Shown: one piece after another, positions 1-7,479 of the stretch | Layout: every line of letters begins with the position of its first letter | Position numbering within the stretch: the first letter of the stretch is position 1 | NCBI GenBank assembly: GCA_043721855.1 | Contig: JAYSPY010000095.1 | Span: 1 to 23,830 of the forward strand | Direction of reading: 5' to 3' | Length of the DNA: 23,830 nt | DNA from: JACMNW01 sp043721855 | GTDB taxonomy: Bacteria > Pseudomonadota > Alphaproteobacteria > Rhodobacterales > Rhodobacteraceae | The notes under the pieces: generated by a model | What the model saw: the letters and a program-made list of their open reading frames with translations, nothing else | Databases searched by the model: none | Told to the model about the DNA's origin: nothing | Position numbers and translations under genes: made by a program

Positions 1-48
1 ATAACCATGGCGCTTAGGTATCGCGGGGTAGACCGGAAAATCCGCGCT

Positions 49-804
49 TTACGCCCGAAAGAACCGGAACACGGTTGATGCGCCCCAGCCTGCCGCCACT
101 GCCATTGCCAGCGACAGCAACCCGTAAATCAGCGGCTGGCTTTTTGACAACCGGTTCACGAACCGCTCCAGCCCCTGTTTTTGCACGGCAATCACCTGAT
201 CTTGTGCGTCAATCACTTGGCCGCCACGGGTGATATACATGCGCACGCGGTAATCGCCTTCGATCAGGTTGGACGGCAACACCACATCGGCCCGAAACAG
301 GGTGGCATCGGTCAGAACCACCGCCCCTTCGGAAATGACATAACGCCCCTCGTCTTCGCGGATGCGCAGCAAAGCCGCGATGAATTCATCCGGGTTTTCA
401 GCCTGCTGATCCAGCCCCACCGTGCCAATTTCGCTTGGAACGGTGATCTGATAGCGCAGATTTTCGGTATCAGACAACGTCTCGGCCAGCGGTCCGGTTG
501 TGGCGACGGCATAAAAACTGGGGGCCAGATCAATTTGCACGCTTTCCGAATTTACCCAGATGCCCAAACGCCGGTCTTTCTTGCGTATAATCAAGGGCGT
601 GGCTGGCCCCTCGACCGTTATGATCACCTCCATGCGGGGCGTCTTGGGCGCAGGTGCATCACGCTTGACCGCGCCGTAAATGATAATCTCGGATCCGGCG
701 AAATTGGCGTTGATCGACACTTCGGTCTGGCTAAGACCGGCAACAATCTGCTCGGCCTGAACGGGCATCGCCATGGCCAACAGCAATGCCACCGCGCGGA
801 TCAT
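49..804 (-). CDS. TIGR02186-type conserved membrane-anchored protein
   Basis: A 251-residue protein with an N-terminal signal peptide (hydrophobic residues about 3-15, likely cleavage after VQA near residue 17), a long beta-rich periplasmic part, and one C-terminal membrane helix (about residues 225-245) followed by a short Arg-rich tail. It resembles the alphaproteobacterial family TIGR02186, whose biochemical role is not established. Its start codon overlaps the stop of the TauE/SafE permease upstream (ATGA, 801-804), so the two are almost certainly co-translated. This suggests that it is an accessory periplasmic partner of that anion exporter (inference). Downstream, positions 1-48 hold no complete gene. 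Family call moderately sure; function unknown. Confidence 0.8.
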   Translation of the reverse strand: MIRAVALLLAMAMPVQAEQIVAGLSQTEVSINANFAGSEIIIYGAVKRDAPAPKTPRMEVIITVEGPATPLIIRKKDRRLGIWVNSESVQIDLAPSFYAVATTGPLAETLSDTENLRYQITVPSEIGTVGLDQQAENPDEFIAALLRIREDEGRYVISEGAVVLTDATLFRADVVLPSNLIEGDYRVRMYITRGGQVIDAQDQVIAVQKQGLERFVNRLSKSQPLIYGLLSLAMAVAAGWGASTVFRFFRA

Positions 805-1721
805 GGCAACAGTCCCGGTGTGACTGAATAAAGCTCGGCCGGGGTCAGCAGCAGATCAAGTGCGATCTTGCCCGCCACCGCCAGCACCAACAGGGATAGC
901 AAAATACGCAGCTGTTCCGCCTTCAACCGCAGCCCGATGCGTGCGCCGATCTGTGCCCCGATCACCCCGCCAATGATCAGCACAAAGGCCAGCAGCATAT
1001 CCACCGTCTGGCTGGTAACCGCGTGCATCAGCGTGGTGAAGCCAGTGACAAAGATGATCTGAAACAACGAGGTTCCAACCACAACCTTCGTCGGCATCCC
1101 CAAGAGGTAGATCATCGCGGGAACCATGATGAAGCCGCCGCCGACCCCCATTATGGCCGCCAAAAACCCCACCACGGCACCGACCATCATCGGTGGGATG
1201 ACCGATATATACAGGCCAGAGGCGCGGAATTTCACCTTGAACGGCAGATTATGCACCCATGTATGCACATGGGCACGGCGCACGGGTGCACCCGGTTTGC
1301 GCGCGCGCCGCATCGTGCGCAGGGTTTCGTGCAGCATCATGGCCCCGATCAGGCCCAGAAACACCACGTAAGACAGCTGCACAAACAGATCGACCTGCCC
1401 CAGTATGACCAACCGCGCAAACACCCAAACCCCAAGCGCCGACCCGATGATGCCACCCGCGAGCAACACCATCCCCATGCGGAAATCCACCGCCTTGCGC
1501 CGCACCTGTGCCAACACACCTGATACTGACGATGCCACAACCTGATTGGCCCCGGTCGCCACGGCCACCGCTGGTGGAACACCAATAAAAAACAGCAAAG
1601 GCGTGATCAGAAACCCCCCACCGACACCAAACATGCCAGACAAAAGCCCAACCAGCCCGCCAAGACCCAGCAGCAGGAAGACGTTGACCGATACCTCGGC
1701 TATGGGAAGGTAAAGCTGCAT
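801..1721 (-). CDS. TauE/SafE (TSUP) family sulfite/organosulfonate exporter
   Basis: A 306-residue polytopic inner-membrane protein of the 4-toluene sulfonate uptake permease family. Two homologous halves are visible. The first has a GMFGVGGGFLITP motif near residue 30, and the second repeats it as IMGVGGGFIMVPA near residue 190, both followed by a VATGANQ or VVVGTSL helix. A cytoplasmic Arg-rich loop (RRARKPGAPVRRAH) lies between the halves. The family moves sulfite, sulfoacetate or other small anions; the substrate here cannot be read. The Shine-Dalgarno site before the ATG at 1721 is weak. It is translationally coupled to the TIGR02186 gene. A TTGACA hexamer lies in the 75-bp gap upstream, so it may have its own promoter or be read through from the phosphorylase gene. 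Confidence 0.88.
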   Translation of the reverse strand: MQLYLPIAEVSVNVFLLLGLGGLVGLLSGMFGVGGGFLITPLLFFIGVPPAVAVATGANQVVASSVSGVLAQVRRKAVDFRMGMVLLAGGIIGSALGVWVFARLVILGQVDLFVQLSYVVFLGLIGAMMLHETLRTMRRARKPGAPVRRAHVHTWVHNLPFKVKFRASGLYISVIPPMMVGAVVGFLAAIMGVGGGFIMVPAMIYLLGMPTKVVVGTSLFQIIFVTGFTTLMHAVTSQTVDMLLAFVLIIGGVIGAQIGARIGLRLKAEQLRILLSLLVLAVAGKIALDLLLTPAELYSVTPGLLP

Positions 1722-1754
1722 GGCGGGATGATGCTCGACGTTTGTTTTTTACAA

Positions 1755-1783
1755 CGATTGCGCGCGACGGGCGGTGTTGTCAA
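1755..1783 (-). promoter_or_regulatory. Possible promoter upstream of the TauE/SafE gene
   Basis: On the minus strand a consensus -35 hexamer TTGACA (1783-1778) is followed after 17 bases by CAATCG (1760-1755), a poor -10. It lies in the 75-bp gap between the phosphorylase stop and the permease start, about 35 bases before the start codon. The -35 is convincing; the -10 is not. No intrinsic terminator is visible in the same gap, so transcription from the nucleoside operon may continue through it. Confidence 0.35.
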
Positions 1784-1796
1784 ACGATCTGGGGAT

Positions 1797-2603
1797 TTAG
1801 TGCAGCGACCTCAGATACTGTCTTAGCACCCGTTCCAATTTAGCCGCACCCAAGGGCGCCATGGCCTTGGTATGCTCATGGCTAATTGCTTCGGCGGAAA
1901 GACCCGCTGCCATGTTGGTGATGGTGGAAACCGCGGCAATCTTCAGCCCCAAAAACCGCGCCAAGATCACTTCGGGCACGGTAGACATGCCAACGGCATC
2001 CGCCCCCATGCCACGTATCGCGCGAATTTCGGCAGGGGTTTCAAACGATGGCCCGGAATACCACGCGTAAACCCCTTCGGGCAGTGCTACATCCACGGCT
2101 TTCGCAGCCGCTTGCAGGCCTGCCCGCATGCCTGGATCATGCGCATCAGTCATGGGCACAAAACGCGCATCGGTCGGCTCGCCGATCAGCGGGTTCAGGC
2201 CGGAGAAATTGATATGGTCCGACAGCAGCATCAGATCGCCGGTCCTGATGTCAGGCCGCATCGACCCTGCCGCATTGGTGGCGATCACCATGCCAGCCCC
2301 CAACGCCTTTAGCACCTCCAAAGGCAGGCGCATCACGGCTGCATTGCCCGTCTCATAGTAATGCGCGCGGCCGCCGAAAACGGCCACCCGCACGCCTTCC
2401 AGATTGCCGATCACAAGGTTCGGGTTGTGCCCGGACACGCCCGCATGTGGAAATCCCGGCAGATCAGCATAGGGAATGGAAACACCGTCCACCGCCCCCG
2501 CCAGATGGCCAAGCCCCGACCCGAGGATCAGCCCAAGCCTCGGCGGCGCTGCCCCTGCCCGCGCACGAATTACATCAGCAAGCGCCTCAGCGTTCTTTGA
2601 CAT
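1797..2603 (-). CDS. punA: Purine nucleoside phosphorylase (trimeric, PNP/MTAP family)
   Basis: A 268-residue cytoplasmic enzyme that phosphorolyses inosine, guanosine and their deoxy forms to base plus (deoxy)ribose-1-phosphate. Family landmarks are in order: the phosphate-loop serine in GSGLGHLAG (about residue 29), GRAHYYE with the phosphate Arg and His, TNAAGS, GPSFETPAE with the purine-binding Glu, GMSTVPEVI with the sugar-contacting Met, and TNMAAG with the purine-binding Asn. Length matches the roughly 270-residue trimeric class. The start at 2603 is chosen because the homologous sequence begins with MSKNAEAL; the longer frame adds 19 unlike residues. It overlaps the end of the preceding permease gene by 17 bases and closes the nucleoside import operon, supporting a salvage role. 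The symbol is assigned by family; deoD in enteric bacteria is a different family. Confidence 0.93.
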   Translation of the reverse strand: MSKNAEALADVIRARAGAAPPRLGLILGSGLGHLAGAVDGVSIPYADLPGFPHAGVSGHNPNLVIGNLEGVRVAVFGGRAHYYETGNAAVMRLPLEVLKALGAGMVIATNAAGSMRPDIRTGDLMLLSDHINFSGLNPLIGEPTDARFVPMTDAHDPGMRAGLQAAAKAVDVALPEGVYAWYSGPSFETPAEIRAIRGMGADAVGMSTVPEVILARFLGLKIAAVSTITNMAAGLSAEAISHEHTKAMAPLGAAKLERVLRQYLRSLH

Positions 2604-3555
2604 AAGGCTCGCCCCCGGCGCGTGGCGGCACAGCTTTGCCGATGAACCCCGCCAGAACAACCACGGTCAGGATATACGGAAGGGCGTCCAGTGCCGGCAC
2701 CGGCACCTTCACCGTCAACACCCGTTCCACCACGTCAGGCCGCAAGGCCAGCGCCTGGAAGAACCCGAACAGCAGCGTCGCCCACAGCGCATACCAAGGG
2801 CGCCATTTGGCAAATATCAACGCGGCGAGGGCGATATACCCGCGACCCGCCGTCATCTCGCGCCCAAAGCCCGCTTGCAGTGCGGTGGCCATATAGGCCC
2901 CGGCCAGCCCGCACAAAACGCCGGTAATTGCTACGGCGGCAAAGCGCATGCCGACCACAGACACGCCAGCCGTATCCAGCGCCGCCGGGTTTTCGCCCGC
3001 CGCCCGCAGCCGCAGGCCAAACCGGGTGCGAAACAGCACCCACCACGTCAGCGGCACCATCGCCAAGGCGATATAAACAAGGATGGAATGGCCAGACAGC
3101 ACCTCGGCGTAGAATTTGCCAAGAATTGGCACGTCGCGCAGCCCCTCGACAAACGGCAAAGTCATCGGGTTAAACCGCGCGTCCCCCGCCAAGGGTGGCG
3201 TGCGCCCACCCTGGCCAAACAGCCGCTGCGCCACCAACACCGTAATCCCGGACGACAGGAAATTCAGCGCAACACCGGAAATCAGTTGATTGCCGCGAAA
3301 GGTAATCGACGCAACGCCGTGCAAGATTGCCAGAACAAGCGACGCGCCAATGCCTGCCGCCAGCCCTGCCCATGCCGACCCGGTCAGCGCTGCCACGGCC
3401 CCCGACGCCATCGCCGCCATCAGCATCTTGCCTTCCAGCCCGATGTCGAAAATTCCTGCGCGTTCCGAATAAAGCCCGGCCAGACAGGCCAGCAACAACG
3501 GTGTGGCCAGCCGCAGGGTAGACCCGAAAATTTGGATCAGCGTGTCATAATCCAT
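2587..3555 (-). CDS. BMP-type nucleoside ABC transporter, second permease (NupQ/YufQ-like)
   Basis: A 322-residue inner-membrane permease of the BPD_transp_2 family with about eight to nine membrane helices. It carries the signature ERAGIFDIGLEGKML near residue 30, characteristic of the second membrane subunit of BMP-dependent nucleoside importers. Start choice: the frame opens GTG ATG, and an AGGG ribosome-binding site lies 7 bases before the ATG at 3555 but only 4 before the GTG at 3558, so the ATG is preferred. With that start it overlaps the stop of the first permease by one base (TGATG), so translation is coupled. It pairs with the permease at 3555-4649 to form the channel. Substrate is inferred from the phosphorylase next door. 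Confidence 0.9.
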   Translation of the reverse strand: MDYDTLIQIFGSTLRLATPLLLACLAGLYSERAGIFDIGLEGKMLMAAMASGAVAALTGSAWAGLAAGIGASLVLAILHGVASITFRGNQLISGVALNFLSSGITVLVAQRLFGQGGRTPPLAGDARFNPMTLPFVEGLRDVPILGKFYAEVLSGHSILVYIALAMVPLTWWVLFRTRFGLRLRAAGENPAALDTAGVSVVGMRFAAVAITGVLCGLAGAYMATALQAGFGREMTAGRGYIALAALIFAKWRPWYALWATLLFGFFQALALRPDVVERVLTVKVPVPALDALPYILTVVVLAGFIGKAVPPRAGGEPYVKER

Positions 3556-4649
3556 CACGCAGCCCTTTGTTTTGTCAGGTTGAACACAAAGACCAGCATC
3601 ATGCGCACCATCTGATCCAGCGCGCCGGTGAACAAGATCACCAGCCCCTGCACGACAATGCGCAATTCAATCGGGATCTTTGTCCACAGGCCCAGTTCTG
3701 CCCCGCCCTGAAACAGGAACCCAAACAAAATCGCCGCCAGTAACACCCCCACCGGATGATTGCGCCCCATCAGGGCGACTGCAATACCGATGAATCCGGC
3801 ACCGGATGCCGAATTTTGCACCAGCCGCTCGCTTTCGCCCATCACATTGTTGATCGCCATCAACCCGGCCAGCGCGCCTGATATGATCATCGTCACCATG
3901 ATAATCTTTGTCGGATTGATCCCCGCATATTTCGCCGCTGGCCCCGATTTGCCAAACGCCCTGATCTGGTAGCCAAGCCGCGTGCGCCACAGCAACGCCC
4001 ACACGGCAACGCAGGCCGCAATTGCCACGAACATCGTCACATTCGCAGGCACGGCTTTGGTGAATATGGCATTGAGCCCCGGAATTTCATTCAAACTCGG
4101 CAATGCGGTCCCGGCCGAAAAACGTGCAGTTGCCGGGTCCATCTGCCCCGCCGGGCGCAGCACATCGACCAGCAGATACACGATCAACGCAGAGGCGATG
4201 TAGTTGAACATGATTGTGGTAATCACGATATGGCTGCCGCGTTTTGCCTGCAAATACGCCGGTATCGCCGCCCAAACCCCGCCGAATGCCGCCGCCCCAA
4301 GGCTTGCCGCAATCAGCGCCACCGACCAATGCGGCCAAGGCAGCGCCAGACATACCAAGGCCACGCCAAGCCCGCCGAGTTGCGCCTGCCCCTCACCGCC
4401 GATGTTGAACAGGCCCGCATGAAACGCCACCGTCACTGCCAGCCCGGTGAAGATGAAACTCGTGGCATAATACAGCGTATAGCCCCAGCCATAGGCCGAC
4501 CCCAGCGCGCCGTCGACCATCACCATCAGCGTGGCCATCGGGTCTTCGCCAATCGACAAAATCACCAAGGCCGAGATTATGGCGGCAAGCAACAAGCTGA
4601 CCAAGGGCACCAACATCACATCGGCCCATTTCGGCAAAACCCCCATCAT
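3555..4649 (-). CDS. BMP-type nucleoside ABC transporter, first permease (NupP/YufP-like)
   Basis: A 364-residue inner-membrane permease of the BPD_transp_2 family. The signature HAGLFNIGGEGQAQLGG lies near residue 80, and multiple hydrophobic helices follow. The frame is open 43 codons further upstream, but that stretch is the translated GC-rich repeat element, so the start is placed at ATG 4649 (or the adjacent ATG 4646). An AGGA ribosome-binding site lies 8 bases before 4649. In this importer type the permease normally follows the ATPase directly; here a roughly 200-bp inverted-repeat element separates them. It works with the second permease, the two-domain ATPase and the BMP binding protein. 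Confidence 0.9.
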   Translation of the reverse strand: MMGVLPKWADVMLVPLVSLLLAAIISALVILSIGEDPMATLMVMVDGALGSAYGWGYTLYYATSFIFTGLAVTVAFHAGLFNIGGEGQAQLGGLGVALVCLALPWPHWSVALIAASLGAAAFGGVWAAIPAYLQAKRGSHIVITTIMFNYIASALIVYLLVDVLRPAGQMDPATARFSAGTALPSLNEIPGLNAIFTKAVPANVTMFVAIAACVAVWALLWRTRLGYQIRAFGKSGPAAKYAGINPTKIIMVTMIISGALAGLMAINNVMGESERLVQNSASGAGFIGIAVALMGRNHPVGVLLAAILFGFLFQGGAELGLWTKIPIELRIVVQGLVILFTGALDQMVRMMLVFVFNLTKQRAA

Positions 4650-4867
4650 GCGGCCTTTCCTGACATGTGATCCTCTGTGGCCACCCCCCACCCCGGCCCT
4701 CCCCACGGGGGGGAGGGGGGCGTGTCGCGTGACGCGCTGGAATAACCTGATTTGTTGCGATGATGGAAACAAAGGCAAGGCTGGCCGCCCTGTGCTCCCC
4801 CTCCCCCCTGTGGGGAGGGCCGGGGTGGGGGGCGGCGCAAGACTGCGTTTAACACATACCCCATCAT
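4646..4867 (-). CDS. Short coupled ORF created by the repeat insertion (doubtful gene)
   Basis: A 73-codon frame spans the inverted-repeat element. It starts at the ATGATG that overlaps the ATPase stop (ATGA, 4864-4867) and ends in a TGA that overlaps the ATG of the permease (4646-4649). A ribosome finishing the ATPase could therefore restart, cross the element and restart again at the permease. The product would be a low-complexity Pro/Gly-rich peptide with no recognisable domain, ending MSGKAA. I regard it as a translational bridge rather than a functional protein. Whether it is translated cannot be told from sequence. Confidence 0.3.
   Translation of the reverse strand: MMGYVLNAVLRRPPPRPSPQGGGGAQGGQPCLCFHHRNKSGYSSASRDTPPSPPWGGPGWGVATEDHMSGKAA
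4681..4722. repeat. Left arm of the inverted repeat
   Basis: A 42-base arm beginning CCACCCCCCACCCCGGCCCT, paired with 4795-4836 on the opposite strand at about 38 of 42 positions. It contains an internal CCCTCCCC / GGGGAGGG hairpin. Confidence 0.85.
4795..4836. repeat. Right arm of the inverted repeat
   Basis: The reverse complement of the left arm, differing at about four positions, mostly at the inner end. In RNA the two arms would form a very stable stem enclosing a 72-base loop in the middle of the transporter mRNA. Confidence 0.85.
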
Positions 4868-6468
4868 GCGGCCCCTTTCTCAGGATCAGCCACGCCTGCC
4901 ATCAGCAGACCCAATTCGCGTTCATTGGTTTTCGCTGGGTCGCGCGTGCCCATGATCTGGCCGTCAAACATCACTGCAATTCGGTCCGACAGGCTCATGA
5001 TTTCGTCCAATTCGACGGATACCAGCAAAATCGCCTTGCCGGCATCGCGCAGCGCCACAATCTGTTTGTGGATAAACTCGATAGCGCCAATGTCCACGCC
5101 GCGTGTCGGCTGGCCGACCAGCAGCAGGTCGGGGTTTCGCTCGATCTCCCGCGCCACGACGATCTTTTGCTGATTGCCGCCGGAAAAACTTTTGGCAGGC
5201 AAAGTCGGGATCGGCGGGCGCACATCAAACCGCGCCATCTTGCCGACCGTATCGGCGCGGATCGCGTCGTTGTCCATGAACAGCGCGTTTTTCTGATACT
5301 CAGGCGCATTGTGGTAACCGAAGGCCACGTTTTCCCATGCGGTGAAATCCATGATCAAGCCAAGGCTTTGGCGGTCTTCCGGCACATGCGCGATGCCTTG
5401 CGCGCGGCGCGACTGGCCATCCGAATGCCGACCCGTCAGATCAAGATCGACGCCGTTCATCCGCACCACACCCGTGGCCCGCGCAATGCCGCCTAGCGCC
5501 TGCAGCAGTTCCGATTGGCCGTTGCCCGCGACGCCAGCGATGCCAAGAATTTCGCCCGCGCGAATGGTCAGGCTGATGCCTTTCAGGCGTTCGACCTTAT
5601 CATCATCGCGCACCCGCAGATTTTGCACCTCCAGCACCACGGCACCGGGGTTGCTGGGCTTTTTCTCGACATGCAAAAGCACCTTGCGGCCCACCATCAA
5701 TTCGGCCAGATCTTCGGGGCTGGTGGTCTCGGTTTCCACCGTCGCCACCATTTCGCCGCGACGCATGACGGACACGCGGTCGGTAATATCCATAATTTCG
5801 CGCAGTTTATGCGTGATCAGCATGATGGTTTTGCCCTGCGCCTTCAGCCCGCGCAGGATGCGAAACAGATGATCCGCCTCAGCTGGCGTCAAAACGCCCG
5901 TGGGTTCATCCAGAATCAGAATATCGGCTTGGCGATACAACGCCTTGAGAATTTCGACCCGCTGTTGGTGGCCAACAGACAGATCCTCGATCAAGGCATC
6001 GGGATCGACATCCAGTTCATATTCGCGGCTTAATTCGCCCAGAACCCGGCGTGCCTTGTCAAGCGACGGGGTCAACAACCGCCCCTCTTCCGCGCCAAGG
6101 ATCACGTTTTCCAGCACGGTAAAATTCTGCACCAGCTTGAAATGCTGAAATACCATGCCAATGCCGGCCGCAATCGCCGCTTGGCTATCGGGAATGGTCA
6201 CAGGCTTGCCGCCGATCAAAATCTCGCCGGAATCAGCTTTGTAGAACCCGTACAAAATCGACATCAGCGTCGATTTGCCGGCCCCGTTTTCGCCGATGAT
6301 GCCGTGGATCGTGCCACGCGCCACCTGAATGGAGATGTCCTTGTTCGCCTGAACCCGGCCAAAGGCCTTGGAAATGCCGCGCAGTTCAATCGCCAGCGGT
6401 GCTGCATCAGGGGCGGCAGTTTCCTGTCGCCCCTGATCCCGCGAACCTGTATCGGTGTTACCCGACAT
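4864..6468 (-). CDS. BMP-type nucleoside ABC transporter, two-domain ATPase (NupO/YufO-like)
   Basis: A 534-residue cytoplasmic ATPase with two fused ABC domains. Domain 1 has Walker A GENGAGKST (residues 59-67), signature LSVGHQQRVEI and Walker B ILILDEPTGVLTP. Domain 2 has a degenerate Walker A (GVAGNGQSEL, no GKS), signature SGGNQQKIVVAREI and Walker B LLLVGQPTRGVD, where DE is replaced by GQ. Such asymmetry is usual in this family, so one composite site probably hydrolyses ATP. About 25 poorly conserved residues precede the first domain. The gene begins 4 bases after the BMP-protein stop. Its stop overlaps an ATG that was probably once the permease start, before the repeat element was inserted. 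Confidence 0.93.
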   Translation of the reverse strand: MSGNTDTGSRDQGRQETAAPDAAPLAIELRGISKAFGRVQANKDISIQVARGTIHGIIGENGAGKSTLMSILYGFYKADSGEILIGGKPVTIPDSQAAIAAGIGMVFQHFKLVQNFTVLENVILGAEEGRLLTPSLDKARRVLGELSREYELDVDPDALIEDLSVGHQQRVEILKALYRQADILILDEPTGVLTPAEADHLFRILRGLKAQGKTIMLITHKLREIMDITDRVSVMRRGEMVATVETETTSPEDLAELMVGRKVLLHVEKKPSNPGAVVLEVQNLRVRDDDKVERLKGISLTIRAGEILGIAGVAGNGQSELLQALGGIARATGVVRMNGVDLDLTGRHSDGQSRRAQGIAHVPEDRQSLGLIMDFTAWENVAFGYHNAPEYQKNALFMDNDAIRADTVGKMARFDVRPPIPTLPAKSFSGGNQQKIVVAREIERNPDLLLVGQPTRGVDIGAIEFIHKQIVALRDAGKAILLVSVELDEIMSLSDRIAVMFDGQIMGTRDPAKTNERELGLLMAGVADPEKGAA

Positions 6469-6472
6469 TTGT

Positions 6473-7471
6473 TCAGAACGTCGCTGCCGGGCAGGTGTTG
6501 TCGCTCATGTAGTCGTGCACAACCAATTCGCCCGATTTGATCTTTTCTGCGGCCGCATCAACGGCGGCTTGCATTTCGGGGGTCACCAGCTTGGCGTTGT
6601 TTTCATCCATCGCGTAGCCGACGCCACCAGCCTTGAGATCCATCCGGGTAACGCCGGGTTTCAGATCGGTGCCTGACTTGAAAGCCTCGTAGACGGCATT
6701 GTCCACACGCTTGAGCATCGAGGTCAGAACCTGACCGGGATGCATTCCGTTCTGGTTGCTGTCGACACCAATGGACAGAATGCCTTCATCTGCGGCAGTT
6801 TGCAAAACCCCTACGCCGGTGCCACCTGCGGCTGCAAAGATCACGTCAGCGCCCTGGGCTTTTTGGGCTTTGGCAAGTTCAGATCCCTTCACCGGGTCGT
6901 TCCATGCAGATGGCGTCGTTCCGGTCATGTTCAGCACGACTTTGGCAGCTGGATTGGCCGCGATCACGCCTTGGGCATAGCCACAGCCGAAACGCCGGAT
7001 CAGCGGAATGTCCATGCCGCCGATAAACCCGACTGTGCCGGTTTTTGACGCCAGACCCGCCATCATGCCAACAAGATAAGACCCCTGATCTTCGGTGAAT
7101 GCGATCTGGGAAACGTTTGGCAAATCCAGCCAGTCCACATCAATAATGGCAAACTTTGTATCGGGAAAGTCTGGCGCAACCTTGGCCAGCACGTCACCAA
7201 AGGCAAAGCCGGTCATCACAACCGGGTTGGCACCGGATTCCGCCAGACGACGCAGCGCCTGTTCGCGCTGAGCCTCGTCTTGCATTTCAAGTTCTTTGAA
7301 CGTCCCGCCGGTTTCGGTGGCCCACTTGGTCGCACCGTTGAAAGCTGCCTCGTTGAAAGATTTGTCAAACTTGCCGCCCAGATCAAAAATGATCGCCGGT
7401 TCGGCTGATGCCATGCCAGCGGTCAGCGCCAGCGTTGCCGCAGCGCTTAGAAAAGATTTCATAAGGGTCAT
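6473..7471 (-). CDS. BMP family (PnrA/Med-like) nucleoside-binding periplasmic protein
   Basis: A 332-residue substrate-binding protein of the basic membrane protein family. It has a signal peptide (MTLMKSFLSAAATLALTAG, cleavage after ASA near residue 23) and no lipobox cysteine, so it should be free in the periplasm. Family landmarks are DLGGKFDKSFNEAA after the signal peptide, GFIGGMDIPLIRRFGCGYAQG in the centre, and VDSNQN in the C-terminal lobe. The start at 7471 is chosen over 7462 and over the longer frame because a GGGAG ribosome-binding site lies 6 bases upstream. It is the first gene of the importer operon and delivers substrate, probably purine nucleosides, to the two permeases. Confidence 0.92.
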   Translation of the reverse strand: MTLMKSFLSAAATLALTAGMASAEPAIIFDLGGKFDKSFNEAAFNGATKWATETGGTFKELEMQDEAQREQALRRLAESGANPVVMTGFAFGDVLAKVAPDFPDTKFAIIDVDWLDLPNVSQIAFTEDQGSYLVGMMAGLASKTGTVGFIGGMDIPLIRRFGCGYAQGVIAANPAAKVVLNMTGTTPSAWNDPVKGSELAKAQKAQGADVIFAAAGGTGVGVLQTAADEGILSIGVDSNQNGMHPGQVLTSMLKRVDNAVYEAFKSGTDLKPGVTRMDLKAGGVGYAMDENNAKLVTPEMQAAVDAAAEKIKSGELVVHDYMSDNTCPAATF

Positions 7472-7479
7472 AGGTGTCT

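Larger units (their letters stand above)
4641..4873. mobile_element. GC-rich inverted-repeat (MITE/REP-like) element with 15-bp flanking direct repeat
   Basis: Two arms, 4681-4722 and 4795-4836, are reverse complements at about 38 of 42 positions and flank a 72-base unique core. Each arm can also fold on itself (CCCTCCCC against GGGGAGGG). Outside the arms, the identical 15-mer CCCCATCATGCGGCC occurs at 4641-4655 and 4859-4873, as expected of a target-site duplication. There is no transposase gene, so if mobile it moved by a partner in trans. It sits inside an operon between the ATPase stop and the permease start. The similarity may extend a little further, because both copies are preceded on the minus strand by a GATC and an A/G-rich stretch. 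Confidence 0.75.

Noticed and set aside
1..48. Start of another minus-strand gene at an ATG near position 8
   Set aside because: Only two codons are visible and there is no ribosome-binding site, so nothing can be supported.
2476..3615. Long antisense frame across the phosphorylase and second permease genes
   Set aside because: Arg/Pro/His-rich low-complexity product, opposite two well-supported genes; a GC-rich shadow frame.
4681..4836. Inverted repeat as a simple bidirectional terminator
   Set aside because: No U-tract follows either arm, and the genes on both sides belong to one operon that should be read through.
4864..6468. Second ABC domain lacks a normal Walker A Lys and Walker B Asp-Glu
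   Set aside because: This degeneracy is normal in BMP-type and related sugar importer ATPases, so it is not a sign of decay.
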